Positions 12,301-24,500 of a stretch of DNA of 64,000 bases are shown here, piece after piece. The notes beneath the pieces were generated by a model. The model was given only the letters and a program-made list of their open reading frames with translations. It made no database searches and had not been told where the DNA came from. The position numbers and the translations under genes are program-made. The first letter of the stretch is position 1. Every line of letters starts with the position of its first letter. Origin of the DNA: Eudorina sp. 2006-703-Eu-15 (lineage: Eukaryota > Chlorophyta > Chlorophyceae > Chlamydomonadales > Volvocaceae); the NCBI GenBank assembly GCA_003117195.1, contig BDSI01000009.1:434001-498000 (forward strand), written 5' to 3'.

Positions 12301-15300
12301 CGCCCACGCCACCGTCGCGAACGCCTCCGCCCACGTCCACGATGCGCTGCTGCTCCTCCACGACGCCGCCGCGCCGCCGCCGGCCGAGTTCGCCACCGCC
12401 GCCGCGGTCGGCACGGCGGCGGCCGCGGCGGGCGCGCGCGTCGCCTCGCTTGCCGACGTGCTGTCGCTGCGCCGCAAGGCGCCTGCGACCCGGAAGCCGC
12501 GCGGCGGCGGCGGCGGCGGCGGCGGCGGCCGCGCGCCCGACCCCGGGCAGCCGCCAGCCGCCCCTGGAGCGAGGCGTCAGGGCGACGATGAGGCGGCGGC
12601 GGCGGCGACTGAGGAGGTTCTGGGGGACGCAGACGAGGCGGAGGGGCGGCCGAGTTGTCTGGTGGAGATGCGGGTGCCGACCCATGGGCTTCCGCCGCAC
12701 CCCCACCTGCCCACTCTGGCGGACCTGCCGGCGGAGGCGGAGGCGGCGAGGCGGGTGCTTCTGGCGCTGCCGCGCGGCACGTTGGCGGTGGTGTTCCGGG
12801 AGGCCCTGGCGGAGGCGCGCGCCTGGGCAGTACGGCTGAGGAACCAGGCGGCGTTCGCGGCAGTGCCCGGCGGGGTCGGAGGCGGCGTCGGCGGCGGCCG
12901 GCAGGGCGTGGCGACGGCGGCGGGGCTGCTGTTGGCGGCGGATATGCTGGCGGACAGCAGCCCACGGTGAACGGGAGGGGAGGGGGGAGCAAAGGCGGAG
13001 CGGCGCCATGCTAGGGACACCGTGGCAGCAGGGATGACGTTTACCACCAGTGACGTCCCAACGGCTCCTCCCTCTCGGAGAAGTGGCCGTACTGCTGAGA
13101 GCCTGCCGTACAGACTCTGGTGACCCGCCACCCGACACACCCCGGCCCATCTCCCTCAGTTGCCATAGACTCAAAAGTCCCTGGCCGGTCCCAGCCGGCC
13201 GGTCCCAGCCGGGCCTTGCCGTACGTACCGTATCCGTAAAGTGGGTGTTTGCCACGGTACCTACGGTACGGAATCCGCACCCCTGCCCGCCAGGCGGCGC
13301 ACCCTCATGTCGCTGATCGACGACGTGTCGGAGCCCGTGGAGGCCTTCCACTCCGCCGTGGAAGAGGAAGTCTGCGGAGACCAAGATGTTGCCGACGCCG
13401 CCGACGCCACCGCCGCCGCCGCCGATCGAAGCAGCGGCAGCGACGGCAGCCCGGGCACCCACGACGCCACCGCTGCGAAAGGCGGCGTCGCCGGCGGCGC
13501 CGACGGCGGCACCGGCAGCGGCAGCGACGCCGCGACGGCGGCCCGGCGGCGCCGGATCATCGACGGCGCCCGCCCCGTCATCATCGACGCACTGCTGCAC
13601 ATCCGAACGGCCCTCCTGGAGCTGCAGAGCTTCCTGCAGGGCTTGGCGCCCGAGCAACCCTTCAGTGGCGGCGGCGGTGGCCATGGCGGCGCGGCCGCGG
13701 AGCATCCGGCGCGTGCCCGCGGCGCGGCTGGCGGCGCCCTGTCCGGCGCCCTCCCGGGCTGGTCCTCCCTGGACTTGATGGGGCACCCGGTCATCCAGGC
13801 GGCTTGGGCCCGAGCCGTGGACGTGGCGGGCGCGCTGGGCTTCAAGTCGGCGGGCCGGCGGGGGGGTGAGGCCGAAGGAGGGGTGGAGAGCGGCGGCGCC
13901 GGCGCATCGGCGGGGGCTGCGCACCCCCAGGGACGCGAGGGCTCCGGGCAGCGGGGTGCGCAGCAGCGGAAGCGGTCAGGGGGAGGCGGCGGCGGCGGCG
14001 GCGGCGTGTTCAACTGGTTCGGACAGCCCGCGGCTGCGGCCGCGTTGCCGGCGCCGCGCGCCGAGATGTGGGCCGGGTACGACGTCGGCGTCGGCGTCGG
14101 CGTCGGCTGCGGCGCGGACGCCGGCGCGGCGCTGAGCGCGGAGATGGTCGAGGACTGCCGACTGTACGGCGGCGACTCCGCATGGTACGGCGGCGGGGAA
14201 GAAGGTGAGGCCGCCGCCGAGGAGGGTGGTGTCGCGTCCGCCGGCGGGGTTTCGGCCTGGGGTCGCTTGCAGCCCACCCCGCCGGCACTGCCCTGGGCTC
14301 CTGCCGTCAACAGGGCCCTCGCCAGCACCATCTCAGCCGTGACGGCGGCGCGGCGGGCGGTCGCCAATGCCGTGACGCGCAGGCCGTCGGCGCCGCCTCC
14401 GCCGCCGCAGCGACAGCCGCGGCCGTCGGCCGCCGCACCGCCGCCGACCCCTAGGGCGCGGCGCACCGGCGGGACCGGCGCGGGGGCGCCGCCAGCTGCG
14501 GCGCCGCCGCCTGCTTCCGCCGCTCCAGGGGGATCCAACACATGCTCGTCACTGAGACGGCGACCCCAGCAACAACCCACGGGGCACACCCGCGGCAACA
14601 CCCGATGTGGGGCGGCGTCGGTGGCATCGTCAGTGTGCTTTCGGCGCCCTTCAAAGCGCTCCAGGCCAGGCGGCGGCAGGCGGCGGGTGCCGGCGTCGAC
14701 GACGGACGGCCTGAGGCCGCCGCGGGGCTTGACGGCGGCGGCGGCGACGGGGTTAGGGTGGCCGCGGGGGGTGGCGGTGACGAGGGCGACGCGGCGGCGG
14801 AACTGGACGAGCGAGTACGGGAGTTGTGGACTCAGGCGGTGGCGCTGCTGGACAGCTCCACTGCCAGGTGAGGTCCGGGTCCGGGTCCGGGTACAGGGGC
14901 GCGGATGGATGGAGGGGGGGCGGCCAACTTACCTCTTGGGGGGCCGCTTCCTGTGCCCGATCACCTGATGCATCTCGCCTGCTGCTGCGGGCCCCTTTTC
15001 TGCTGCCTCCATTGCTAGCGATGGTCCTGGCGTTGGTCCTGGCGTACACCCAGGGGGAAAGGGGTATTTAGGTGAGCACGCTACGGTGTGTTTTCATTCG
15101 TAAACGGCTTGATAGGGCTGATAGGTGCGAAGGCCGGCACCACACATTTTTTTCTAGTGTGCCTGTGCCCACTGCGGCTTGGTCGTCCCTCCTATCCCTA
15201 CTGAGCTGTCTCCTCTGCCTCCCGCATTCGCCCATGCACACCCGAATGCGGCGGAATGGAACGTCAGGTACGACAAGGTACGGCAACTGCTGCTGTCCCC

Positions 15301-15724
15301 CGACGAGCTCCATCGGACTGGCGATGATGGTGACATCCCCCAGCCGCCGTCGCAACCCCCGGACAGCCTCACCGTCAAGACCCTCTTCCATCGTGGAGGT
15401 GGACGACGAGTACGCGCCCGGGCCCCCCACGCACCTGAGCGCCATGTCCGCGGGCGGCAACAACCGGCACCAGCAGTACGACGACCGGCCTGTGGGGGGC
15501 CGCGGGCGCTACACGCCCACGGAGGACCAAATGGTGGCGGCGGCGATGCAGCGGCAAGCGGCGGGGCCCCAGGTGGACGCGGGCTGCCCGTCACCGCCGG
15601 GCTGGCCCGACGATCTGGCGGCGCCGGAGCCGGTCCCAGGTGTGTGGCGGAAGGTACACACAGGAAAATTTCTCTTACTAAGAGACCCCCCCTTCTCCTG
15701 GAGAAGGGCGGGTCTCTCATCTGA
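9347..15724 (+). pseudogene. C-terminally truncated copy of the LEA-like secreted gene, running into FAP256 exon 7
   Basis: This is copy 1 of the gene at 21518-30872. Exons: 9347-10350, 10892-11264, 12251-12966, 13294-14867 and 15268 onward. It keeps the signal peptide and the Ala/Gly-rich N-terminal half. Two lesions are visible. First, the G-run near 14530 has five Gs where copy 2 has six, so the last part of exon 4 is out of frame (the open frame then runs through the normal donor to about 14968). Second, the exon-5 sequence stops at the duplication junction (15391), removing about 3.3 kb that encode the long helical domain. If the frame were intact, exon 5 would read into FAP256 exon 7 in a foreign frame and stop at 15724. 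A truncated secreted product or a read-through transcript remains possible. Confidence 0.7.
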
Positions 15725-18700
15725 ACACAGGAGAATTTATAGGGCGTTAGCAGATGCCCCAGAGACGCCCGCGCATGCGGTGGCGTTGACGGGCTATCCT
15801 TCGGAAGCCAGCATATCCTTCCGCTGGGCTTTCGTGTCATGGCCGTGTGCCCCTAGGTGTGCGGTCCCTGTTCGGGCATCATGGCCTTGAGGCGCATCTA
15901 TAGATGTCCGTCATGCCGTGATGCACATCGCCTGCTGGCAGCGCAGCACGGGCTGTCTCAAGTCTTCCTTTCTTTCTCCGTTCGCCGCATCAAGCAACCG
16001 TGCCCGGCCTGTGCCCTTCATGTGTGCGGGCAGGCGCGGTGGCCAAGGAGGCGGAGGCGCTGGAGGACCTGGCGGGCGAGTACGTGGCAAGGGCCTTCTA
16101 CTCCAAGAACTGGCAGCTGCGTGATGCGGCTGTTGCCTGGCTAGCAAAGGAGGTGCGGGGATGTGGTGTGTGTGGGAAGGACAAGGGAAATCCGGTGGAC
16201 CCAGATGGGGGAGGTTTCGGGTAGGAAAAGTTCATGTTTGGCGGCATCCCCGCACGAGACGACGCCATGCGCACATATGAATGAACGTTACAGCGGACCC
16301 CAAAGGGATCAACGGTGTATACCAGGGCAAGCCCCAGCAGGCCCCAGCGCACATATGATTTGTTGAGCTGTATCAGCCGGCACCGCCAGCCCGCCGAGTG
16401 CCGTAGCGCAGTTCGGACGTTTCTCCACGTGAGATTCGGGGCCGTGGACGACGCAACCGCAGCAGGGCAGCAGCAGCGGCGAAGGGACCTCCGGTGGGAC
16501 TTCATGCGAACCCAGTGACACGATCCGGCAATCGCCCAGTGACACAGGGCGAATGCGAATGCACGCGGGAGGGGATGCGACTCGGGCCATCTCGAGGACT
16601 CAATTCCTCGCATGTCGAAAGCTGGTGGTGCACATGAAGGGTTATACAGCAGATGACAGGGCCCGGAACGCACCAGGGCGGTGCATGAAGGGGTAGGGCG
16701 GGCGGTCCTTGACTCCCCGGCAATGCACCTGCGCACCCTTCCCTTCTGCGGCGACCCACCTGACGGGTGCTGTCCCCGCGGGTGCGCGGCCTCGGCCCGG
16801 CCTGACCGCCGCAGGTCGCCGCCGGCGGCTTCGACGGCAAGCGAGAGGCGTTCCGGACGTTGGTGTGGGTGGCGGTCAGGGGCATGAAGGACAAGGTGGC
16901 CAACGTGTACCTGGCCTGCCTCACGCTCATCCCCGCGTTGGTCGACAGCGGCCTGGCGGCGGCCAGTGGCGGGCGGGAGGTGGAGTCCATGGCGGAGACG
17001 CTGCTGCCGCAGCTGGTGGAAAAGCTCGGGACAACAACGCCAGGCTCAGGTGCGCGAAGGCGTACTCGGCGAGCCGGCATGGCTGCAGGGCACCGAACGC
17101 ACACGGACACACAGCACGAGGCGCGAGCGGCAGGTTGTCCTTCCTTCGTTGCGTGCTTTACCTGCCGCTTATAGAAACACACGGGCTGCCGTAGCACACA
17201 GACGTACCGCACGAGCGACCACCTGCCAATGGAAATTTTGGGATACGGGCATCAGCGCACCGTGTGATCGGGGCGAACATGGCGCATCCGCACAAGGCCC
17301 CCTCCGTCCTGCGCTGACCCCGCCGTCAAGGGCCGTAGGGCACCGCACGCGCCAACGACCGCACCGTAGCCGAATCCTCGTTGACCCGTACTTTTGTTAT
17401 TTATTACACATACGGTCGGTGGGGCTCCGGTTGCCCGATTAACACAGGGATGCAAGCAAGGAGAGCATCATGCTGCTCGCCAGTATCAAGGACGCGCAGC
17501 TGGCCGCCCACACCAGCGTCTTCATCAAGCCGGTCAAGAACCAGAGCGCGTGGCGACCGGTGCTGGGCATCCTGCAAGTGCTCCGGGTACGGGTATTGTT
17601 GTGGGGGGGGGGCGTGGCGACGTGGTGTAACCGGAGGGCACCTGGCACAGCGCGACACGGGGCTGTGGCGCTTCCTTCATTGTTTCCTTCGTGCGTGGCA
17701 GCCCTCGATGACATTGGACAGCGCCTTCCCACATCGTCTGCAGCCGGCGTTGACATACGGCGCCCACTGCTTCGTGGCGTGCAGCTGATCGAGACTGGGT
17801 GGGACCGCCTGCTGCTGCCAGCCCACGTCGGGATCATCCCAAACCCTCCGGACCGTCCCTTCCCACACGTTCCCCACGTGTTTGCATGCATGCGGGCCTG
17901 TGTCTGTCATGCGCTCATGCCGCGGCCTGTGGGTGAGCCCTCTCCCACCCGGCCTGGTGTCCCGCAGGACCTGGTGCCGCTGGTGGGCATCTCCCGGACG
18001 GGCGAGGGCTTCGAGCTGGGCGAGCTGATGGACTTCGTGGGCAAGGCCTACAACTCGCCCAACGCCGACGTGCGCAGCGAGGCGGTGCGGGTCACGAAGG
18101 AGGTGTTCGACCTGGTGGGGCCGGCCATCAGGTGAGGTAGTGGGCAGCTAGGCACCACCGGTAGGGGTGGGTCCCAGTGCCGTCCGTGGCAGTGGCAAGC
18201 GGTCGGGGACCACGGGAAGGCTGCTGCAGGGCGGCAGGAGAGTGGCCTGGGCGAGTGGGCTGGCCGGCTGACCGGACGACAGTGCCCTGCGGTACTGGGG
18301 CGGAGCCGTGAGCGCGTTGCACCTGTGCGTGGCCGCTGCTTGCTTGGTCGGCTGGATGGATTGCTCCGAACCGGTTGAGCCGCACTGCATGATTTCACGT
18401 CACGCTATGTGGGCATACGGTACTGTCATATGTGCCTTGCTCTAAGCTGAAAAACAGGATCTTTTTGAAAGTTTAGGACTGAAAGAAACTGGACTTTCTC
18501 TCTCAGCTGTCGCATCGCAGACGTCTCGTACCTGATTAAGATGAGGGCAGGGAACGAAAGCTGCGTTGCGCGTTCGGGGTTGGAAGGAAAGACAGGACCC
18601 GCTCCGGAGGGCTGTCGATGGGCCAGCTCGTCAATCCCGTGGAGGCGACGCTGTTCACAAACTACCGTACTGTCGCAATGCCCGTCGGCTTGCAGGAAGT

Positions 18701-20300
18701 GCATGCCCAAGGACATCAACCCCAAGATCAAGGAGCAGGTGGACGCCGTACTTGGTGGCGGCGACGCACCAGCAGCTGCCGCGCCGCCGCCTCCGCCGCC
18801 GCCGGCGGCGCCGCGGCCGCCGCCGCCGCGAGCCTCGGGACCGCCGCCCAGCAAGCGCCCAAGCAGCGCGAGGAGCGACGCCAGCGGGGCCAACGGGAGC
18901 AGGGGCTCGACGGCGCCCACCCCCAAAGCGATGCCGCCGCCGCCCCCGCCACCACCGCCCCCGCCGGGCCCGCCAGGTGAGCTTGGGCGGGCGTGTGCAC
19001 ACCGGACTTACACCCTCGCGAAAAAGAACCAAAGTTCTCCAGTCGCTCCGATACGCTCCAGGGCCGTTTGGGCTCCCGGTGGCACTGACGGGTGCGGCCA
19101 AGAGATCTGCTCCCCTCCCCCGCTCGTTGTGAAGGCTGACCTACACTCTCCTGTTGCCATGGCTGCTGCATGTCTGGCAGGCACCTGGTGCGTTGTTGGT
19201 CCAGGGGGGGACCCCCTTGGAGCCCTTGAGCTCCGGCGCCCTCAGAACTGTCGCTTGGGCCGGCCTCTCGCGTGGGCCGCTCGCTCGTTTAATGCACACA
19301 CCGGCTATCACACCGGCTATCACACGGGTCCTCGGACCCGGCCGTCCCCGCCCGACGTATTTCCTTGCCTCCTGCACTTCACCCCGACAACACCCGCACC
19401 GCACCGCCCCGTCGCCGCCCCTCAGATGCGGCCATGTACGAGTCGGAGCTGCAGCGGGCGGAGGAGGACTTCGGCCCCGACCACCTCAAGGCCGCGGAGG
19501 CCTGCTCCAACCTCGCCATCTTCTACAACCAGAACGAGCAGGGCGACCTGGCGCTGCCGCTGTACGAACGTGCGTTGGCCATCTACGAACGTGAATACGG
19601 CGAGAACCACCCCGAGGTGGCGCACACGCTCACGGACCTGGCGGTGCTGTACCTGGAGCAGGTGGGAGTAGTGGGGCGTCAGGGCTGGGGAGGGGTGGCG
19701 CGGAGGAGGGCGTGACCCTTGGCGGAGCTTTACCTAAACCCTGAACCCTACAGAATTCAGAATTGTTCCCGTAGCGATGCGGCGGATGGGCTGCGGATGC
19801 GCTGCCGGTACAACCCGGTTTCGCGGGACGTCAACGCGAGACGAGGGAGCGGCGGGCCGCAGCGGTGGTCCTGTTGGTCACTTGTCTGGCCCGCTGTTGT
19901 TCCCGGGCGGTTTCCCAGGGAGTAAGTACGGTTTGGCACAGCTGTGCGGCAGCATCCCCCCTCTATAACCTCATCGATCCCATGAGGCTCTGGCTGGCAA
20001 CTCGCTCCCCAGTCTGCTGCTGCTGCTGCTGCCGCTGCCGGCTGCTGTCATGTCACGAGCCGCCTCTGGCGCTGTGCTGATGTATGTGTGTGCCGCGGGG
20101 ATTCCGCTCGGCCGCGGCTCGTCACCCCTTCCTTGTCGTTGACTGCGCTGCCCCGCCCCCCCCCCCCACACACACACACACAGGGTCGCGAGGATCTCGG
20201 TCGGCCGCTGCTGGAGCGGGCGCTGGTCATCCAGGAGGAGGAGCTGGGGCCCGACCACCCGGACGTTTTGGCCATCAAGGACGTGCTCAAGTCCGAATGA
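15391..20300 (+). pseudogene. FAP256: Headless FAP256 copy 2 (exons 7-14 only)
   Basis: Exons equivalent to 7-14 of the first gene: 15391-15639, 16034-16152, 16815-17049, 17457-17586, 17968-18131, 18696-18976, 19426-19661, 20184-20300. The jelly-roll and coiled-coil exons and the acceptor of exon 7 are absent; exon 7 is joined to LEA-like exon 5 in a different frame. In exon 9 a G is missing near 17030 (GGG versus GGGG), breaking the TOG frame, and C to T at 16866 changes an Arg to Trp. The Pro-rich exon 12 has one more C than copy 1 and splices in frame into the TPR, so this copy seems to keep the ancestral phase there. Probably a pseudogene, or an exon donor for a chimeric transcript. Confidence 0.75.
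16281..16346 (-). mobile_element. Duplicate of the truncated LINE tail in FAP256 intron 8
   Basis: Identical to 4121-4186, flanked by the same target-site duplication (16269-16280 and 16347-16358). The insertion therefore predates the segmental duplication. Confidence 0.75.
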
Positions 20301-21172
20301 GGGGCCGAGCCGGGCGCCGCCGCCGCGATGCGCCCGGTTGGGACCCGCAAGGGCCGGTAGCACCCAAAGGGCGTGCTGCCCGGTGCCCGGTGCTGCTGGG
20401 GTGACCTGGGTACGACATAGACGTACGTGCGTACGACATGGGCGCTGCTGGTGCTGGGTGCGACATAGCCATGCGTACGACATAGAGTGGTGATACATGT
20501 GCGGTTGTGGCATCGTGAGCAGCGCGGAGCGGCGACACCGCGTTGCGCGCGGGGGGACACCTGCATGGGTGCGGCTCCCCTGGTCCCTGCATCGCCTGAC
20601 GGTCGCGGAGGGAGGGAGGAAAAGAAAGGGGACCTGGGGACCCCGCGAACGACGGGGGGGGACCGCTGGCCCGGATGCGATGATGTACCGTATTCGGTTT
20701 CAGATGCGGAGGTCTCTTCTGTCCTCCCTCTCGCGCTGGCAGGCGAGAGCCAAGCGTGAGCACGTCTTTGGGGTTCAGGGGGCTCGACCGACTCGGTGGC
20801 GCAGGTTGGGCGCAGCAGGGGGCGCAGCAAGGGACCGGCGGCGGCCCAGCGAGGTGTCGCCCCGCGGCGGAATGCGGGCTGGGCGAGAGGCTGTGGGGAG
20901 CGGCTGGGGTGGATGGATGGGTGGGTGGATGGATGGATGGGTGCCTGAACGACGGCGGTGCACGGCGGGCTGAGAGGCGGTCGGTGGGAGTGTGATGCGG
21001 GCGAGGCCCGCGTGCATCGGGGATCGCAGACGTGGCAACCGGCTGTTCGGGCGCCCAGGGAGGTTGCCCTCGCAGCGGCTGAACCGGACGCTGGGGTTCC
21101 GAGGCCGGCTGGCAGGCAGGCCGTGACACGGCCACGAGCTGACCTCCATCCATCACATTACATCCAACGAAA

Positions 21173-21177
21173 TGTAA
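21173..21177 (+). promoter_or_regulatory. TGTAA poly(A) signal candidate for FAP256 copy 2
   Basis: Counterpart of 9001-9005, about 870 nt after the copy 2 stop and before the LEA-like start at 21518. Confidence 0.4.
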
Positions 21178-21517
21178 CGCGGCCTCGGCATGTCTCAGAA
21201 GGGATTGTATCTGGGTGGCAGGATCCGATAGATGCTTTTTTGCACTTCATTTCAAGACCACCATTCGCAGGGAACAACTGGGTGCAGGGCCGCGACCCAT
21301 GGGTCTCGGAACGTTTGATGTCATCGGACGCGTGCAAATCATTTATACACACAACAGCATTATCCTGATAACCTGGTGCATCCGAAAGCTTTTTCTGTGT
21401 AGGCAAGGCTTCCAACGCATCTTTCTCACAATGGCGCTCAACATAATCCCGAGTCGACGTCAAGGTTGAGACCTCCCTTCCCTCTCACGAAAAGTCCGTT
21501 TTTTGCTGTCCAAAAAA

Positions 21518-24500
21518 ATGTGCAGACCGGCGAAATCGTTCGGCCCCGCCTCAAAGGGCCGCGGCGGCGGTCGTAGATCCGACGCCTGGCCCATCCGCCC
21601 GGGCCCCGCAGCGTTTGCCCTTGTTGTCTTGCTGCTGGTGCTGCCTGCCAGCCTCCCGGTCCCGGTGCGGGCGGTAAGCCCCGCGCGCGGCTTCGCAGAA
21701 TCTAGCGGCAGCGGTGCCGCAGCCGGCAGCCCCGACCCAGCTTCAGCCCAGAGCCACTTCCAAGTCGGGCAGGACAGCTCTGTCCCCCACAATACCCACA
21801 ATCATCACCACCACCATCACCAGCAGCAGGAGCAGCAGCAGCAGGAGCACGCTGCTGGTCACAGCGCCCTATCGGACCTGAGCGCAACCGCCGTCGAGCT
21901 GCTGAACCCGCGCTCCTGGGACGTCCTCGCGCCCTGCGTCCTGACCGACGACGACGCGCGGGCCGCCAATCCACACGTTGCGGCCGCCGCAGCGGCGGAG
22001 GGCGGCGGCGGCGACAGTGGTGGCGGCGGCGGCGGCGGCGGCCCGGAGATGTGCCCCTCGGACCTGCACCACAGCCGCTACATGCCCGGGGCCCCACTGG
22101 GCCCGCCCCTGGAGGTACTCCGCGGCGCCGCCGCGGCGCTGATGCGGCGGCTGGCCTCGCTGCGCGCCGCCGTGCACGGCGCCGAGCAGGCGGCGGCGCG
22201 GGCGCTGCACGGCCTGTGTGAGGAGATGCGCGACCCGGCCAGCTGGGAGGAGAACCCCTGGGTGAGGCGGGAGGTGCACGAGCTGCTGCGGGAGGAGCAC
22301 AAGGAGGACATGGAGGAACAGGTGTGGCACCACCCCATGGGCCAGGGGCCGCAGCACCCGCAGCAACCGCAGCGGCAGCCGTCCAGCGAGGCGGGGTCGG
22401 CGCCGCAGCCGCAATCGTCACAGGAAATCGGAGCAGGCGAGGACCGCCTGAAGCCCTGCCCCGCGGCGCTGCGCGCGGGCCTGGCCGCAGTGGTTGGGGT
22501 GGACAAGCGCGTCCGAGCGCTGGTGTTGGAACTGCGAGATCTGGTCAGGTGCGGCAGTGCGGCCCCACCGTTACCAGCAAGCGCTTCCCGCCACGTCCTG
22601 TCCACACTGGTGGACGATTTGGGGGATGTACCTGCGGGTCGGTCGACGTAGGCGGGTTGGATTGGTCCTAAGCGCACCGGCTGTGGGGGTGTGCCGTACA
22701 TCGATTGTCGCCGTACTGCAGATTGACTGTCGCAGACCGCGTTTACAGCAGCGACTAGATACCCCAGATGATGATGATCGCCCACGCGGTTATTGTATTG
22801 CAAGGCTAATGTTACCCTGCGGCATCGCCGCCCACAGGAACCGCGCGCGTGGTGCTGTTGAACTACTAGGGCTGCGAGCCGCGGGCCGCTCACCAAAAGA
22901 CCCGAGTGTGAACTACGTCCATCGGACAAAAAACCCGCCATGAGCGGCCACCTCCTCTCCCTCATCTTCATCGCTTGCTCAGCCTCTTTCGCTTCCTTCC
23001 GGAGATTCCGTCCTCTTGTGAAGGCCGCCAAACACACTCTCACACACCGCCCTGTCCGCATCCCGGGGCTGCCCCCTGGCGCCGCAGCTCCCTGGAGCAC
23101 CTCACCCGACCTCAGTCGGAGCTGAGCAGCCCGCGCCACCTGCAGCCCCTGGCCACCTCCCTGGCCGCCGCGCGGCGCCACGTGGAGGACCTGGAGCTGG
23201 CGTTGCAGGCCGGGGTGGCGGGCAACGAGCTGGAGGCGGGGGCGGAGGCGGAGGCGGGGGCCGACGGCGAGGGCAAGAGTACGACGGACACAGCAGCGGG
23301 TGCGGAGACGGGTGCGGCGGCAGCAGCGGCGGAGCCAGGTTCCGTGACCGGACGTGGGGAAGCGGGCGGCGGGCGCGCGCCGGCTGCGGCGACCGCGACT
23401 GTTGCGAGGTGGCTGGAGGCGGTGGTGGAACGCGCGGCGGTGGAGCTGGCGTCGGCGGAGGTGAGGTGGACAGGTGGCGGTGGCGCCGTCGGTGGCCGCG
23501 TTGAAGGCGGCGTACAGACGTACAGACGTACAGACTGTATGCTGCTTCACAAGCAGCCCCGGACGGCGATGCGCTGATAACTTCAATGGCAAATTTCAGG
23601 AAGCCACCCACCGTATGTGGAGTATTTGTATGCTGCTGACCTTTAGTAGCCTTGATGGCCGCGACTCTGCTAACGGAATTCCCTAGTCATTGGAGATCGA
23701 TGGTGCTGTACCGTATCCCAACCGGACCTTTGCTCCCTGTGTGTGCTCACATTCGGTCCCAGTTTGTATACCGTATGCCTGCCATTGCTCAATGTGTTCT
23801 CACAGTCGGTCCTAGTTTGTAGTATATGCCTGCCAACACTTCCTAAACCCCTCTCGTGACACCCCTCACAGCACCGGACACACACACACACACTCTCACT
23901 CGTGCACATCATTCACACTAACCTTGCCTGCTGATCGCATATTGCCTTACCTGTTCTATATATCGCCTTACCTGTTTCGTTTACCCCTACCCAACTGTCG
24001 TTATTCGTCTGCCGTACGACCCTTGCCGCCCTACTTATGCATCAACGACGCCGCATGCTATCCCCTTTGCTGCCTTGGCATGCACGCTTTTTCGCTCGCA
24101 CATATTATTACGTTATTCCGCATCGTTCCGGATCGTCTTCGGCGGTGCTGACTACACGGCATTTTGCTTGCAGGTGGGTACATTACGATTACAACGCGAG
24201 GATCGCACGCACGCACGGCATTGTGGTGTGAGTCTGCGTGGCCAAGGCAGCTGACCCGCACCAGCTGGTAGTATTCCGAGCGCGCCAAAAGCACGCCAAA
24301 AATCGACAGCGCTCTTCCGACACCGCAGCCTTCTATTCACTTTAGGGATCGGGCTTTGGGTTATTTTTGCACGCATACGGGCAAATTAATGGGAACCGCT
24401 CGGTCCCTCGCATATCACGCTGCCTGCTCAAATAACACACACACAGGACCTCGTGGCGGCGGCCCTGGGCTACGGGGAACACGGAGCGCAGGCCACCGCC

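Larger units (their letters stand above)
3231..15390 (+). repeat. Tandem segmental duplication, copy 1 (about 12.16 kb)
   Basis: Direct repeat of 15391-27556, offset 12,160 at the left end and drifting between 12,159 and 12,196 through small indels. It carries FAP256 exons 7-14 and the first four exons plus part of exon 5 of the LEA-like gene. The left end coincides with the first base of FAP256 exon 7. Identity looks close to 99% by eye; in the first 1.6 kb I saw one substitution and one indel. Confidence 0.95.

Noticed and set aside
12146..13924. 592-aa minus-strand ORF
   Set aside because: Antisense shadow spanning two LEA-like exons and an intron; no family motif.
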